Below, piece after piece: positions 1-10,492 of a stretch of 64,000 nucleotides of DNA (the stretch's first letter is position 1; each line of letters begins with the position of its first letter). The position numbers were made by a program, and so were the translations under genes. The stretch covers positions 69,047,870 through 69,111,869 of the forward strand of contig JAYGXS010000004.1 of assembly GCA_036362985.1 (NCBI GenBank). Reading direction: 5' to 3'. The notes under the pieces were generated by a model. It was not told the DNA's origin and ran no database searches. It saw nothing but the letters and a program-made list of their open reading frames with translations. This DNA comes from Ligula intestinalis (lineage: Eukaryota > Platyhelminthes > Cestoda > Diphyllobothriidea > Diphyllobothriidae).

Positions 1-2130
1 CCAGCTTCTACACCCTAAGGAAAGTTTAGCTACCTTGATAAGAAATAAGTTGTGTATTAGATCCCATGCGAAACTTGTGTCACCGTATATTGTGGCAAAC
101 AGGATGATCCGTCTCCACACGCATAACGAGCACAAACTGGCAGTGAAAAGGCGTGACCATTTGTCCGAGGTGGCTATGCATTAGGCGGCGAGAATTTTCG
201 TATACCCATTACAAGTGACTTTCGAAGCCATTATACCGCAGAAGGTTTTTAAGGAGCATGCAGGTTTTATTGTTTAGGAGGTAAAGAAGACGGTAGATAA
301 CGTGTTTTAATGAATGAAACAGTTTGCAAAGTCACAAGTGATTAAGGTCAAGTTATATTCTCCCGCCGCCGCCTAAAAAAGCAACCAATTAATTTGCAGG
401 AATCGCAGAAGGAGCTCAGTTCATAAAAGCGTTTAATTTTAGCTAGATTATTTGGGTTTTGAAGGAAGACCTGCAGCTTTGGCCCCTGTACTTATGTGCT
501 TATGTGAGGATTCCTTGGAACAATTGCATCGAAAATGCACGTGAAAGCTAACAAATGACTTAGACATTGTGCTGATGTTAGTGGAGGGCAAAAAAATTGT
601 CAGCAAGCTTCAATCGAGAACTCTTTCCTATGCCATGCTCCAATTGAAATATATGCACAATTAAAACATTTCTTATCTTTATGTTCCATGTGTAGATTGC
701 AGTCTGAAATTTTCGCAATAACTTAGAGAAGCAAATGAATGCATTAGCGAATGTTTGGGGAAATATTCTGCAAACGTAAATGTTTTTAATATGGAGATTT
801 TGTATATTTAAATAGTTCATTTGATCCACCAGTGAACAACGCGTCAGCATCACATGGACTTTACTCCACGACAACCACGTTAAGGCTCGAGTACAACCAA
901 TACGCTAATTGCTTCAGTTACAAGGGCCCACCGGTAACCCTGAGTCTAACTAGTGGTGGTCGAAGAAATGTAATGAATATAGTGATACAGTGAACCGACT
1001 ATCCAAACAGTATGTCCTTATTAATTAGTATACAATCCGACTCATGACAGTCAGGCTCGTCTAATTAAAAGACGTTAGTTTTCTGCCGTTTTGGCAGGTT
1101 TACTCCTCGGGAGACGTTTTGCCAGCGAGTTTTAGAGTATTTAGTGGTTTTTCGCGAATACGCCTGCTTGTTACTGGCCAAGGGTTATAAGTTCGCGTAT
1201 GTGATGGTTCGACCATCGATTTCGATCCACTCCACCATGTGCACAGGAGATTGGAGACAGAGGTGAGGTTTAAGTGAAATAGACGCGCAGCCATCTACCT
1301 TACTTTAAACCTTCAACACGTTCGAACTGGTGACAAGGCGGAGTTAAGATGACCGAACGCGATCGTGCGTGGGCCGCTCTCTCCAATGCAGACCAGAACG
1401 CCCTTTAACTTCGTCGTAAGTTACAGTAGTGATTTTCGCTGGTACGACCGCACTATTTACCCTCACTCACCTTCAATGGGTGTCAAGACAGACTCAAGGA
1501 AACCAAAGTTTGTACTGCTTCTGCTATTTCTACTACTACTAACTAGGAGTGTAGCTGACTGATAGTAGTGCTAACACTATTTCTGTAGCTTTTAGTAGTC
1601 AGAAGTACCGTTGATAAAAGTCGGCACTGAACTCGTATCCCCTCAATCTAAACAAGAATTGGGAATCTCTAAAAAGGCTTTTCCCAGAAAGTGCATATTT
1701 GAATACTGGAAAACAACGGGGCTGTCCTTGGTTTCAGCCCAATCAACTCTATCCATGAGAGTCTGGCAGCTTCTACTCTATTGGACTACGCAGGTTAGTA
1801 TGCTGCTACCAGAATTAGTTTGCCTACACTTAGAGTGCTAATTCTAATGATCATTTGTCCTTAGACCAGTAAATAGTATCAGACTTCAGCTCTCTGTTAT
1901 TTTGCCATCTGTGCTCGTGACCAGAAACCACGGCCCAGTTCCCGTCCAAGCACACAGGCTACCACGCCAAGGGCCCAGTTTTTACCTTAACTTACCTTCA
2001 GTAGGTGTCAAGACAAACTCGATGGAATAGAGTCACAAAAACAGTACGCAGCTCCATTACCGACTTCTATACATGATATAGACAGTTATTCACTAATTGT
2101 GATCTTCGAGCATTATGTGATTTGCGCACT
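1..2130. other. No gene recognised; short interspersed repeat inside
   Basis: I see no convincing coding exon here. A block of about 45 bp ending in a shared GTGTCAAGACA motif occurs at 1457-1505 and, diverged, at 1978-2028. A related block lies in reverse orientation at about 6180-6245. These look like fragments of one interspersed repeat of unknown class. Confidence 0.5.
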
Positions 2131-2132
2131 CC

Positions 2133-2138
2133 ATTTTA
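2133..2138 (-). terminator. Candidate poly(A) signal for gene A
   Basis: The minus strand reads AATAAA here, about 340 nt downstream of the last exon I can place in gene A. It is the nearest minus-strand signal of this kind, but the terminal exon itself was not identified, so the assignment is tentative. Confidence 0.3.
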
Positions 2139-2324
2139 TTCTTAGTAAATGGAAAATAAATTTGCTGAAAACTTTAGAGCGCCATCTTTAAAATAACGCA
2201 TTTCTGTACTTTTTATATAATTAGAAGTCCTTAATATTCCAAACGTTGTGCGTTGTTGAGTTTGATACCTTTTTATTAAAAAAAAATCCGTTTTCACTCG
2301 GCTAGTTTTCATTTGTTCTCTTTT

Positions 2325-2506
2325 GCAAAAGGCAAGCATTAATGAAGCTTGTGAATTTCCCATTGTAGCTTTATACATACATACCTAATATTTTTAAGAT
2401 TGGCGGCTGTCTTCTGCAAAAGGCAAGCATTAATGAAGCTTGTGAATTTCCCATTGTAGCTTTATACATACATACCCAATATTTTTAAGATTGGCGACTG
2501 TTTTCC
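2325..2506. repeat. Tandem duplication of 91 bp across an exon-intron border
   Basis: Positions 2325-2415 and 2416-2506 are near-identical copies in direct tandem, with only a few differences. The copied segment holds the last bases of a gene A exon, its GTATGT splice donor and the start of the intron. On the minus strand there are therefore two donors 91 nt apart. The high identity suggests a recent event. Confidence 0.85.
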
Positions 2507-2642
2507 ACAGTAGCATCTTCGTATTCAGGGAGACATTCTTCTTCCTCACCCAGGGTCCGAGGGCGGCGAGGCCCTTCTGCATTCTTTCGTTCTGTCTCTT
2601 CATCCGAGGCACATTAGCAATTGCGTTTACGAATTTCCAAAG
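2476..2642 (-). CDS. Gene A, exon 5 (hypothetical protein)
   Basis: On the minus strand a strong acceptor (pyrimidine-rich tract then TTGCAG) precedes an open frame starting LWKFVNAIANVP. It is a basic, probably helical segment. The frame starts in phase 0, which matches the phase-0 end of the 45-nt exon at 4470-4514. The exon can end at GTATGT (2475-2470), giving 167 nt, or earlier at GTGAGG after LGPW. A tandem duplication has copied the GTATGT donor downstream. The product is not recognised. Confidence 0.55.
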
Positions 2643-3097
2643 CTGCAATTACAAATAAAAAGTTGTTTTTTATATTCTACCCACAGTTTTAGTCCAGTAC
2701 CGCTTAGTTTGCTCATCTATGACACCCTTTATTTAAATATAAAGGATAAAGAAGGCGTAATTTTCTACAAAATGAGCACAAGAAAAAATATTTTCGTGCA
2801 TGCTTTCCATAAAATAGTTTTTTTTATTTATAAAGACAGTCATAATCAATGATTAAAACGCAACCTACTAAAGTAGCTACTTTTTTACAGCACATACTTT
2901 TTAGTAGCGTGCAGAAAAAAGCTCGCTCGAAAGCCAGAATCCCATTTTTACTCACCAGTTAATAGTTTTAAGCAAGTCATTTTTTGCAATCTGTTTGCTT
3001 AGTTGTAAACGACTGAACTTTGCTCTTGGGATTATGCGCAACAAAAATGGTCTAAAGTCACATCTCGAGGCTGGTGAGCACATACTACCCTTATAAA

Positions 3098-3785
3098 TAT
3101 ATTCGCCTTATTTAATGCTACGTTTGGATCGTGCGCTGTACTGATTAAACAATTTATGTCAGTTTCTAGACAAGTGTGTGTTTTGGTAGATGTCGTAGAC
3201 TGTCCTGGTTCTGGGCTTGACATAAAATAGACGAACGTCTCCGTACTAAGACATTGTCTGCGCAAGAGAATCAGCCACGTGGAAAGAGCCCGGCCAACAA
3301 CACCTCCGACGAAAGCGAACTTAATGGTCGCGCAATTATCAAGCCTGCATTTGACACAGACTACGAAATTGCGGCCATTAATGGCTCAAAAGCGCACTGC
3401 CAAACCATCATCGCGCAGATTACGACCCCAAGTGGCGGTCACATAGATGGACCACTATAAACTATAAATACCGCACAATCCGCACATGTTTCTTATTATC
3501 TTACGGTTACTAATGCTTAAGAATTCTTGACAGAATCCAAAACGTCATACAAATAAGGTTCTTCTTCCGGAGCTCACATCTTCTTATTCACCGCTTCCTG
3601 GAACTCGCCTATTCACTTTTGTCAGCGAATACCAGCCATATAAAAATATTTGTCCTATTTGATACTGAGCTTGGATCGTGCCTTGTACTTATTAAGCAAT
3701 TAGCGTTACTCGCTAAAAAATTGGGTTTTTGGTATACGCTGCAGTCTGCCCTGGTCCTGGGCTTGAGATAAGATACACGAACTAC
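3098..3785 (+). mobile_element. Penelope-like element family 2, truncated, with direct terminal repeats
   Basis: An open frame at 3254-3460 contains NGRAIIKPAFDTDYEI, closely matching the C-terminal tail of the family-2 PLE at 9168-9750 (CRAIFKPAYDTENEI). It is flanked by two diverged direct repeats, about 3098-3242 and 3647-3785. Both contain a TTGGATCGTGC motif and a later CCTGG..CTGGGCTTGA motif. Direct repeats around a 5'-truncated ORF are what PLEs leave behind (pseudo-LTRs). The copy is dead: reverse transcriptase and endonuclease domains are absent. Confidence 0.65.
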
Positions 3786-4469
3786 CTTCTAATGTCGAAT
3801 TTATTATTATTTATAAAACGAAGTGCAAACTCTAGGATTGATCAAATGGAAGCAGATAGACAAACGTAATTTAGGCGAATGTTCGCATCCTAGGCATTTT
3901 TACACTGGAGACGGAGAAGGCGTGTCGATCACTGAAATCATAATTTCATTTGCCTGAGCAATGTGCAGTCAGGCATATAGCTCATAGTATGTCTGAAGTG
4001 TCCCCGAAATTACAAAGGACAGAGTGGACGCATGCTTGGTTCGCATATACACGAACATGAGCTGGCTCTACGACGTAGCGATGCATTATTGCAAGTGGTG
4101 GACAACACCAGTCACGAGTTTAACTACGAGGATTATCGCCCACCCCAGCAACAAGACAGGCTGAAAATTGATTGAGGTCTGGGCCTCGGATGGGAACTCA
4201 GTCAATCGATGTATTGATCTGGTGCCGGCATAGATCACCCTGTGCAGGCATCTCCGGACTGCAGGCACTGATGGTTGATTGGCCCATGCCACCTATAACT
4301 GTTATTTTTTCGTTTACGCTTTTGTCTTTGACAATGGACTCCAGTAACAATCCGAAAGCTCAGACGAATAAAATTATGATTGCGTTGATCGACACGCTGT
4401 TTTATTTTCTCTGCTAGACAAACGTAAGTGAAATGAGCTAGATGATTTTTCTTTCAGTTTTTAACTCAC

Positions 4470-4514
4470 CAGCATAAAAATCTTCTCCTTGAACTTCATC
4501 ACTTCTTCCTCTCC
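4470..4514 (-). CDS. Gene A, 45-nt micro-exon 4
   Basis: The minus strand shows CTTATTTTTAG before the exon and GTGAGT after it. The 15 codons read GEEEVMKFKEKIFML, a charged helical stretch. It starts and ends in phase 0. The preceding 29-nt exon ends in phase 0 and the exon at 2476-2642 starts in phase 0, so the frame runs through all three. Both splice sites are good, and the coding sense is strong for its length. Confidence 0.65.
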
Positions 4515-4599
4515 CTAAAAATAAGATGGCGTTGAAAGGAACGATTGTGGATTGTGCGTACTACAAAATGCAGCTTTCGCAGTAAAATGCATCACTTAC

Positions 4600-4628
4600 C
4601 CAATCCTTCATTGCTTCAGGATCGATAT
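4600..4628 (-). CDS. Gene A, 29-nt micro-exon 3
   Basis: The exon lies between GTCTCTTTTAG and GTAAGT on the minus strand. The first two bases (AT) complete a split codon with the G left by the previous exon (4690-4743), giving Asp; the rest reads IDPEAMKDW. Two consensus splice sites 29 nt apart and matching phases on both sides make this hard to dismiss as chance. Confidence 0.65.
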
Positions 4629-4689
4629 CTAAAAGAGACAATAATTTTTTTCAGTAAAACATTCATAAAATATGAACAAAGACACTGAC

Positions 4690-4743
4690 CAGGTACTAGC
4701 TCTTCTATCCGCAGGATAGGCTTCTTCATGTGAACCACAGTTT
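4690..4743 (-). CDS. Gene A, 54-nt exon 2 abutting repeat W
   Basis: It reads TVVHMKKPILRIEELVP between an AG acceptor (4745-4744) and the donor GTCAGT. Its first two bases (AA) complete the codon begun by the last base (A) of the 404-codon exon at 10493, giving Lys. Its last base (G) feeds the 29-nt exon. The acceptor AG is the very end of interspersed repeat W, so the repeat appears to supply the splice site. The open frame also runs upstream into the repeat, which I attribute to chance. Confidence 0.6.
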
Positions 4744-5085
4744 CTGCCGCCCAGCGCAACTGCTCGTGACTCATCCTGCCTTCGATCTTCAACGCGTAAT
4801 CATCCACTCGCGGCTTGATAAGCGCAAAAGTTCCGAGTGAATCGATACTCCCGCTTTCATTTGATTGGCTGCACACGGCAGAGGGCTCATCGCGCAGATA
4901 AAGCTACACAACGTCACGGATACGACCGGCGTGCAGACATATCTGGCAGGTGGCTCGTAACACAGCCTCTGTACCTTTCATCTAGTTGCAGTAAAGCTGT
5001 TCTTACCGACGTTGTCTTACCTCACTTGTGGTTTGGGGGAACCTTCTCTTGTCGCCACGACCACTTGTGACAGTTTTCAATTTAG
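4744..5085. repeat. Interspersed repeat W, copy 1
   Basis: About 310 bp align with 25592-26000. Shared landmarks include GTGACTCATCCTGCC, a CGCGTAAT..ATCC block, GATTGGCTGCA and GGCGTGCAGAC, ending near TTTGGGGGAACC. The low-coordinate edge (4744) is sharp. At the other copies the flanks change at the same place, so this is an element end. The class is unknown; solo LTR or SINE are both possible. Orientation is not assigned. Confidence 0.6.
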
Positions 5086-5313
5086 ATGCACAATTAAGTT
5101 TCCTTGTGGATATCAGTATCCGAATAATCGTGCCATAAGCTAACATAATTAATGAGACCGTGGCCATTGCCTAATCGGGCACGGACAGCCAAGCCATCAA
5201 ACGTTCCTTAACATTGATCGCGAGAACTACTTATTTTAATGCGCATGTGGCCACTATGATCCATAAATGCTGCCTACCCTGCGCCTCTGTTATCCTTATC
5301 TGCGACTGTCTCT

Positions 5314-5351
5314 CTGATGATGGCTCTGAGCGTGAATCCGAAATGTCAGGC
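5314..5351 (+). ncRNA. Hammerhead-like motif, PLE terminal type (copy at 5.3 kb)
   Basis: CTGATGA at 5314-5320 is followed by an imperfect stem II candidate, then GAAA at 5340-5343, TG, TC and AGGCC. PLE hammerheads are known to have an extremely short helix III of this GAAA-nn-UC form. Three bases on each side could pair as helix I (TCT with AGG). An AATAAA follows. Related copies lie at about 30475-30545 and 37083-37145 on the plus strand. Activity cannot be judged from sequence; one unpaired T precedes stem II. Confidence 0.4.
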
Positions 5352-5429
5352 CAATAAACTCCTTGTTCCAGGAGTCGCATCTTCTCCTTTTGAATTTGTA
5401 TACCCGCCCTCTTTTCGAAGAAACCTGCC

Positions 5430-5745
5430 AAAACCCCCTAAATAATTAAGTTAGCCAAGTAGTCATTCTGGTGAATTCTGGATGATTGCTTGGAAAATCC
5501 TGCTTTGATAGTCAGCTTGCTGTTCCGTATTGGTGGATTCAGCACGAGCGGTGAGATAAGGCGGGTAATATCCATCCAAGTCTGATTACATTCACGAAGC
5601 AAGGCGTGGCGTTGTAGCTCAGGTGGAAGAGCGTTGGTTGCGAAAGGCTCTTCCTGCTATGCTGGTTCAACTCCCGCCAACGCCGCCAGTTTTTCATAAT
5701 TGGGTCAACTTAATTGAGCAAACTGCCAAATAGCCCTAAATGGTT
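5430..5745 (+). mobile_element. SINE-A copy (body, tRNA-like head, tail)
   Basis: The order is a roughly 180-bp body (landmarks GTAGTCATTCTGGTG, CAGCTTGCTGTTCC, GATTACATTCACG), then a tRNA-like head with GTAGCTCAGGTGG (box A) and CTGGTTCAACTCC (box B), then the tail AATTGGGTCAAC. The same parts in the same order recur at 26.2, 43.0-44.2, 47.4 and 51.7 kb. The head most resembles a Cys-type tRNA D-arm, but the isotype is not certain. Confidence 0.7.
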
Positions 5746-6364
5746 TGTATTGATCGTCAAGGCTTATGACTGACTAAGGAGCCTTTTATCGATCTTCAAT
5801 GTACACTGAGAAGAGCTCTAACGTACATGGCATAGCCAATGAAATGTGAACAGCAGGATTTAAGTGGGTGATTTAACGCGCATGGGTGGTTGTTAATTTC
5901 GTTCGTTGATTTGACTTGAGGCGCAAATGCTGTTTACTAGAAAAGAGTCCACTTCAGATCAGTATACTGGGGGCACTCTGATGATGTGAACCATAATATT
6001 TCTGAGGTATCGATACACACAATGTTCAGTCAACGACTTCATACGTCTCATTTTTTCTTCAGGGGATTATGCTCGTTCTAGCATAATTGGATCCGTTGCC
6101 GCTAAACGGGACGCATATCAGATGAGCTGTACCAACACGGGCCAACACAGAAGCCAGGCATGACAGGCATTATTTGGGATATTCTTCTGCCCCCGGTTTT
6201 CTTGACTCTGTCTTGACTCCGAAGGCAAGATGATGAGGTAAGAAAGAGAGAGTGGGCAATAGATGCTGTGCAAGTCTATCATCACTTAAGACCCATTCAG
6301 TTGACCCAGTTATGAAACCTTCGTGGCCTCGGTGAAAGTCAAACACACACAAATCAAGGACGGC

Positions 6365-6475
6365 TTTTTGCGCAGCTCTACCACTGAGCTACGCGGCTCA
6401 CTGTGAGTGTGTTCGACTCCTGCCGAGACCAGGAATTTTTGACAATTGGTCCAACTGAATTAGACTTGTGAAAAT
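6365..6475 (+). mobile_element. SINE-A copy with inverted 5' part
   Basis: At 6369-6401 the tRNA D-arm is in reverse orientation (CTCTACCACTGAGCTACG). It is directly joined to a plus-strand box B (GTTCGACTCCTG) and the usual tail (ACAATTGGTCCAACTGAATT). This looks like an insertion whose 5' end was inverted, as happens with twin priming by LINE machinery. Confidence 0.55.
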
Positions 6476-6499
6476 TCCCGTCACAGAATTCAGAAGACT

Positions 6500-7310
6500 A
6501 GTTTGGCTAGCGTATGTATGCTTTCGATACCTCTTCGTCAGGAGCGGGGTACAATTTAAAATGTGCTCGGTTTTTCATACTTGTGAGTTGTGAGCATAGG
6601 GAGGTCGATAACAGAAGGCTGATTATGAGGGCAGGGGGAGGGGGTAGGGAGACAAACAGAACGCGGACGAGTGTATGCAGCTAAGTGACTGTGAGTCACA
6701 CCATATGCTGAGCTTGCAGGAAGTTTTTTTGTGAACATTACACACTGAAGCCTTCGTAAGGGTCCATCCGATGTCCTAAATCAACCATATCTGCCAGAGT
6801 AGAGTTATATATGCTTCTGAATTCTCACCCATGCCGGTAAGTGTTTCTTTATTCTTTTGGATAGGTACCGACTCGCGCGACGAATATAACCTGCTCCACA
6901 GGAGCAAGTAAAGTAGTAGATGCACATGGAGGTGGTCTAAGCTGGTAACCTCTTCTTACCTTTTCCCTGCAATATTGGTTTGGTTGAGAATAAAACCCGA
7001 ACCCTCGCTGCTGGGAAGGTTAATGAAACGGCTCGGTGAAGGCCTCTTTTCAGGAGTTAACGTGCCGCGTTCCCTTGAAAGGGAACCTTGAGGAATAGTG
7101 TTTTCTTTTCCACAGTATGTTCAGTAGGTTTTATTTGTTTTGCAATCATATTCCCTGTAATAAATCTCTTGAGATGTCCATTCTCGTGAAGTAGGTCCTG
7201 GATTTTCTTGAGCTCCTCCACAGTAGTGCCTGCTGAGCATCGTTTTCTAGCCCTTTGCTGTTTTGACACTTTTAGGTGTTCTTTTGTCAGTACGAAAGCA
7301 GACCACAATC
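6500..7310 (-). mobile_element. Penelope-like element family 1, dead fragment (copy a)
   Basis: From high to low coordinates: a frame at 7308-7057 ending LFLKVPFQGNAAR, matching the end of the PLE reverse transcriptase region (compare RVPFQGD at 38.9 kb). At about 6945-6850 a frame reads TTSMCIYYFTCSCGAGYI, the start of the GIY-YIG endonuclease. Near 6535 is a terminal motif with CTGACGA and CGAAA. The rest of the endonuclease is missing and the frames are broken. Confidence 0.65.
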
Positions 7311-7549
7311 AAGAATACCCAAAGTTTCACCTTGGTACGTATACGTACACAACTTTTCCTCTATTACACTTCATTAAATTTCGATTGCAGCCTTATCCTT
7401 GGGTCCTATATTCTGCATGCCTACTCAAAAGTTTGATCGGTTACGATTCGAAATCCAGTTTGAGAATCTTTTTAACCAAACCTAGCAGCAGTTTCCTTGG
7501 TAGCGCACATATGTTCTTATTTATATTTAAATGCCTACCCAATTAATTT

Positions 7550-7630
7550 CTGTTAGGGTTACGGTTAGGTTTATGGTTAGGGTTAGTGTAAGTGTTACGG
7601 CTAGGGTTAAGGTAAGGGTTAGATTGGGAA
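7550..7630 (+). repeat. Degenerate TTAGGG-like interstitial telomeric repeat
   Basis: About ten imperfect hexamers (GTTAGG, GGTTAGGG, GGCTAGGG, GGTAAGGG) follow each other. TTAGGG is the usual metazoan telomere unit. This stretch is too degenerate and too internal to be a telomere; it is probably an old interstitial patch. Confidence 0.6.
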
Positions 7631-8375
7631 AGTGATATCGCATGTTAAATGCCCCAAGTTTCTGTCTTACGGGAAGCGTTGGAGTAGGCATTTAAATATA
7701 AATAAGAGCATATGTGCGCTACCAGGGACACTGCTGCCCCAAACCTATGATTTAAAGCCCATCTCCGCAGGCATTGTCCAGCACAGTAAATCGACAAGGG
7801 GGAACTGTAGTTATCAGTTTCTGAAGCAGAGTCCAACAAACCGACGATCGCTGACAAAGGCACACCTAATAGAAAGGATTTCACATAAAACCAACGGGTC
7901 AGCAGACGAAAATAGGATGTTCCCATGGTTAATATTAAAAGTCAGTTTATTAGGCAAAAAGTGTTTTTCGGCAATTCTTCGTCAGGTGTTTAACCTTGCA
8001 AAACAATGAACATTTGCACGTCTACAAAATCAATAATTGTCCTACGTGGGCGTCTGTTGGCCACTGCGGACTTTGTCAGTCTGCGCAAGTGGTCGGTGTG
8101 TTAGGTGACCGGCCTGGTTAAGTAAAGGTGGAACTAAACCGATCTCGAGCTCTATTCTGGCACACCTTGTCAATATATGAATCACCGAGTCGATACTAGT
8201 AAAGCCTTTCAGGTTGCCTACCGGATACCAACCAACTTCTCCAAAGACCTACGCCAACGGGGGCTGACAACAGCGGAAGCAATGACTATATTTCTAATTA
8301 ATCCAGTACTCTGCTGTCAGAAAACCCTAACACAAGCCCTGTCCCTTCCTGGCCGACGCCGACGCCAGGTGACGA

Positions 8376-8660
8376 TTGTGTGGGAGTTAAGGCTAAGACG
8401 ATTGACCCGAACAGCTACAAGCTTCGAGGCCCGGTCCCTTAGGAGGTGGGAGAAATCTTGGGAAGGCAGAGTAGACGGAACAGAGCATTGTTGACAGAAG
8501 GGATAAGGGGAAGGTTGCCAATAGGTCTTGCAGGGCGTACGACCGCGAGGCCCGTAGGACAGGGCGGCGTCGCCGGCCGCCACCGCGACGTGCCAGGCCG
8601 GAATTCCAAGTGTCGCCGGCCACAGCCACCAACTTCAGGTGATGTGTGAGCGGGCTTGTG
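8376..8660 (+). repeat. Repeat R, partial copy
   Basis: Landmarks shared with other R copies are GGAGGTGGGAGAA, GGAAGGCAGAGTAGACGGAA, AAGGGGAAGGTTGCCAATAG and GGTCTTGCAGGGCGT. The R sequence begins directly where the PLE coding frame ends (8370), so R either inserted at or is fused to the PLE 3' end. The 3' part of R is missing or scrambled. The stretch 8660-9165 holds nothing else I recognise. Confidence 0.6.
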
Positions 8661-9167
8661 ATTGGTTGCTTTTGCGAGATTCAGCCATGTGTGTCAGTAG
8701 ATGGCCCTGGTCCTTGAGCGATAGACAGGCACGGGGTTGGCCATCCCGGTAACCGCAGCGTTGGCGTGATAAGTCAGCGGTGGCGTTAAATCCTCCTCCG
8801 GGTGGATTCTAGAACGATGCCCTTCTTATTGTTTTCTTCCTTGGGGATTTCAACAGGGCGTAATTCGACGGTGACACACGTCAGATGCCATCGTTATAAC
8901 ACTAGCTCATGAAGAATCGATTAACTCCGCACGAGGACGCGTTGACAGCAGTGGCACAAAATTACAAGAGCGCGCAGAGGTAAGAGGGTGAGTCAGGGCT
9001 TGGTGCGCGGCTAGACAAAGGTTTGGAGGATGAGAAGCAGGCGAATACGCGCAGCACTACCGAATTCAGGCTGCTACGCATGCATAGACCGCATGGTGTT
9101 TATAGTCTGTAGCGGTCATCTGCATGATTACTTTAATAATCGGTTCCTGTAACCGCCGCTTAGTGTC

Positions 9168-9750
9168 TTAATTGGTGCGGTGATGGCTTGACACCATTTT
9201 CGATGCCATGATTTCGTTTTCCGTGTCGTATGCGGGCTTAAAAATTGCGCGACAATTATGTTCGCTGTAGTCGGAGTTGTAACAGGGCCTGGCCCTTCCC
9301 AAGTGACAGATTCTCTTGTTCAGGCAATGTCTCAATAAGAAGTATGGGGACGGCAAACTGTTACGCTTGTTGAGGAACTGGGGGCCTGAGAACCATGGCT
9401 CTAGCACCTCGCGGCTCACGCGGTTGTCATCTCTTGCGAGGATTTCGGCCTCATTTAAATGTGGCCGGGTCCCTTCGAGAGAGCTGCAACCTGCGATTTA
9501 GCGTCTTTCGTCTTAATCACCGCTGTGTGCTCGGCCATTCGCGTCCGGAGTAATCTTTCGGTTTCTCGGACGTAGACTCTTTGTTCACAACCGCGCAAGA
9601 TAGAGTAAACGATTCCAGCCGTTTCCTGCCGTGGCAGTGCGTCTTTTGGTCTCATGACCCGGCGCCTGATGGTTGTTTCTGACCTGTGCGCTTCTCTTAC
9701 TCTAAGTGAAACGAGCAGGCAGCTGACTGCCTGCGATACCTTCTGCACGT
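9168..9750 (-). mobile_element. Penelope-like element family 2, GIY-YIG fragment
   Basis: The minus frame 9748-9455 reads TAGIVYSILRGC then YVRETERLLRTRMAEH, the core of a GIY-YIG nuclease (GIVY and YV[G/R]ET-x3-L-x2-R-x2-EH). It continues after one frameshift near 9450 with DNRVSREVLEPWFSG and ends at 9168. The family differs from family 1 in core sequence and in its C-terminal RAIFKPAYDTENEI tail, which is also found at 3254-3460. YIG is degraded to YVR, so the copy is dead. Confidence 0.65.
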
Positions 9751-9767
9751 ATGGAAGAGCTTATAGG

Positions 9768-10247
9768 AGTCAAGGCTTAGACGGTTAACCCTAACACCTA
9801 CAATCTTTCAGACCCTGGTTCCTTAGGAGATAGGAGAAGTCTTGGGAAGGCAGAGTGGACGGAACAGTGTATTGCTTACAGAAGGGATAAGGGGAAGGTT
9901 GCCAATAGGTCTTGCAGGGCGTAGGACCGCGAGGGCCGTAGGATAGGGCGGCATCGCCAGCCGCGAGGCACCTGAGGAGAATTCCAAGTGAGGTCTTAGC
10001 AGGAATCAGGTCAGAAGACAGAGACAGTGCGCGTTTATTGGCAAGGTCGGCTTGTTATTGGTTGCACAGCACAGGGCTGGCAATGCGAGACTGGGTGTGT
10101 TCGTAAGGGGCTCAGACCATTGAGCGAGAACGGACAGGGGGTCCCAGCTAGTAGCGCCTGACCGCAGGCAGCATAAGCACGCAGGCCGAAGGTGCCATCC
10201 GTCCGATCTTGATTTCCAAGTGGCTGCTAGGGCCACTACAATAGCAC
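9768..10247 (+). repeat. Repeat R, near full-length copy
   Basis: It begins with GACGGTTAACCCTAACA and runs about 480 bp to TCCAAGTGGCTGCTAGG..CCACTACAA. The same beginning, middle (TTGCCAATAGGTCTTGCAGG; CTCAGACCATTGAGCGAGAA) and end occur at 62398-62885. There is no ORF of note. The class is unknown (non-autonomous); no box A or box B was found. Confidence 0.65.
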
Positions 10248-10492
10248 ATCGCCTCCAGCCACGAGTGGCAGTTGGTCACCCAACGCGCCGACCACTTGCG
10301 CAGACTGACAACCTCTGCAGTGGCCAATAGGCGCCCACCTAGGACGATTATTAATTTTTGTACACGTTCAAATCTTCATTGTTTGGCAAAGTTAAAAGCC
10401 TGACGAACAATTGTCGAAAAGTTTGTTTTCCCTAATAAACTGATTTTTAAAAACAAATAGGAGAATGAGCGAGAAAAAAACGCTCGACTCAC

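Larger units (their letters stand above)
7937..10456 (+). mobile_element. Penelope-like element family 1 with inverted terminal copies (copy b), invaded by repeats
   Basis: The ends 7937-8101 and 10281-10456 are reverse complements of each other over about 165 bp. Shared landmarks are a CCTAATAAACTG block, a CTGACGA..CGAAAA hammerhead-like core and the GTCAGTCTGCGCAAGTGGTCGG block. Right after the left arm (8110-8365) comes the 3' part of the PLE ORF: HRVDTSKAFQVAYRIP, then CCQKTLTQALSLPG. The interior has since received a family-2 PLE fragment (9168-9750, minus) and two R repeats. The right arm ends 36 bp before the splice donor of gene A's large exon. Confidence 0.75.

Noticed and set aside
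2957..2991. 35-nt micro-exon candidate (IAKNDLLKTIN) before GTGAGT
   Set aside because: Its phase-2 end would put a stop in the next exon at 2642, whereas skipping it keeps frame.
4744..4876. Upstream extension of the gene A exon (open to 4876)
   Set aside because: It lies in interspersed repeat W, and the phase match with the large exon requires the acceptor at 4744.
10405..10430. Active hammerhead at the right arm of PLE copy b (CTGACGA, ACAATTGT stem, CGAAAA)
   Set aside because: Core and stem II are good, but I could not find a helix III with the cleavage dinucleotide or a helix I, so it is not called a ribozyme.
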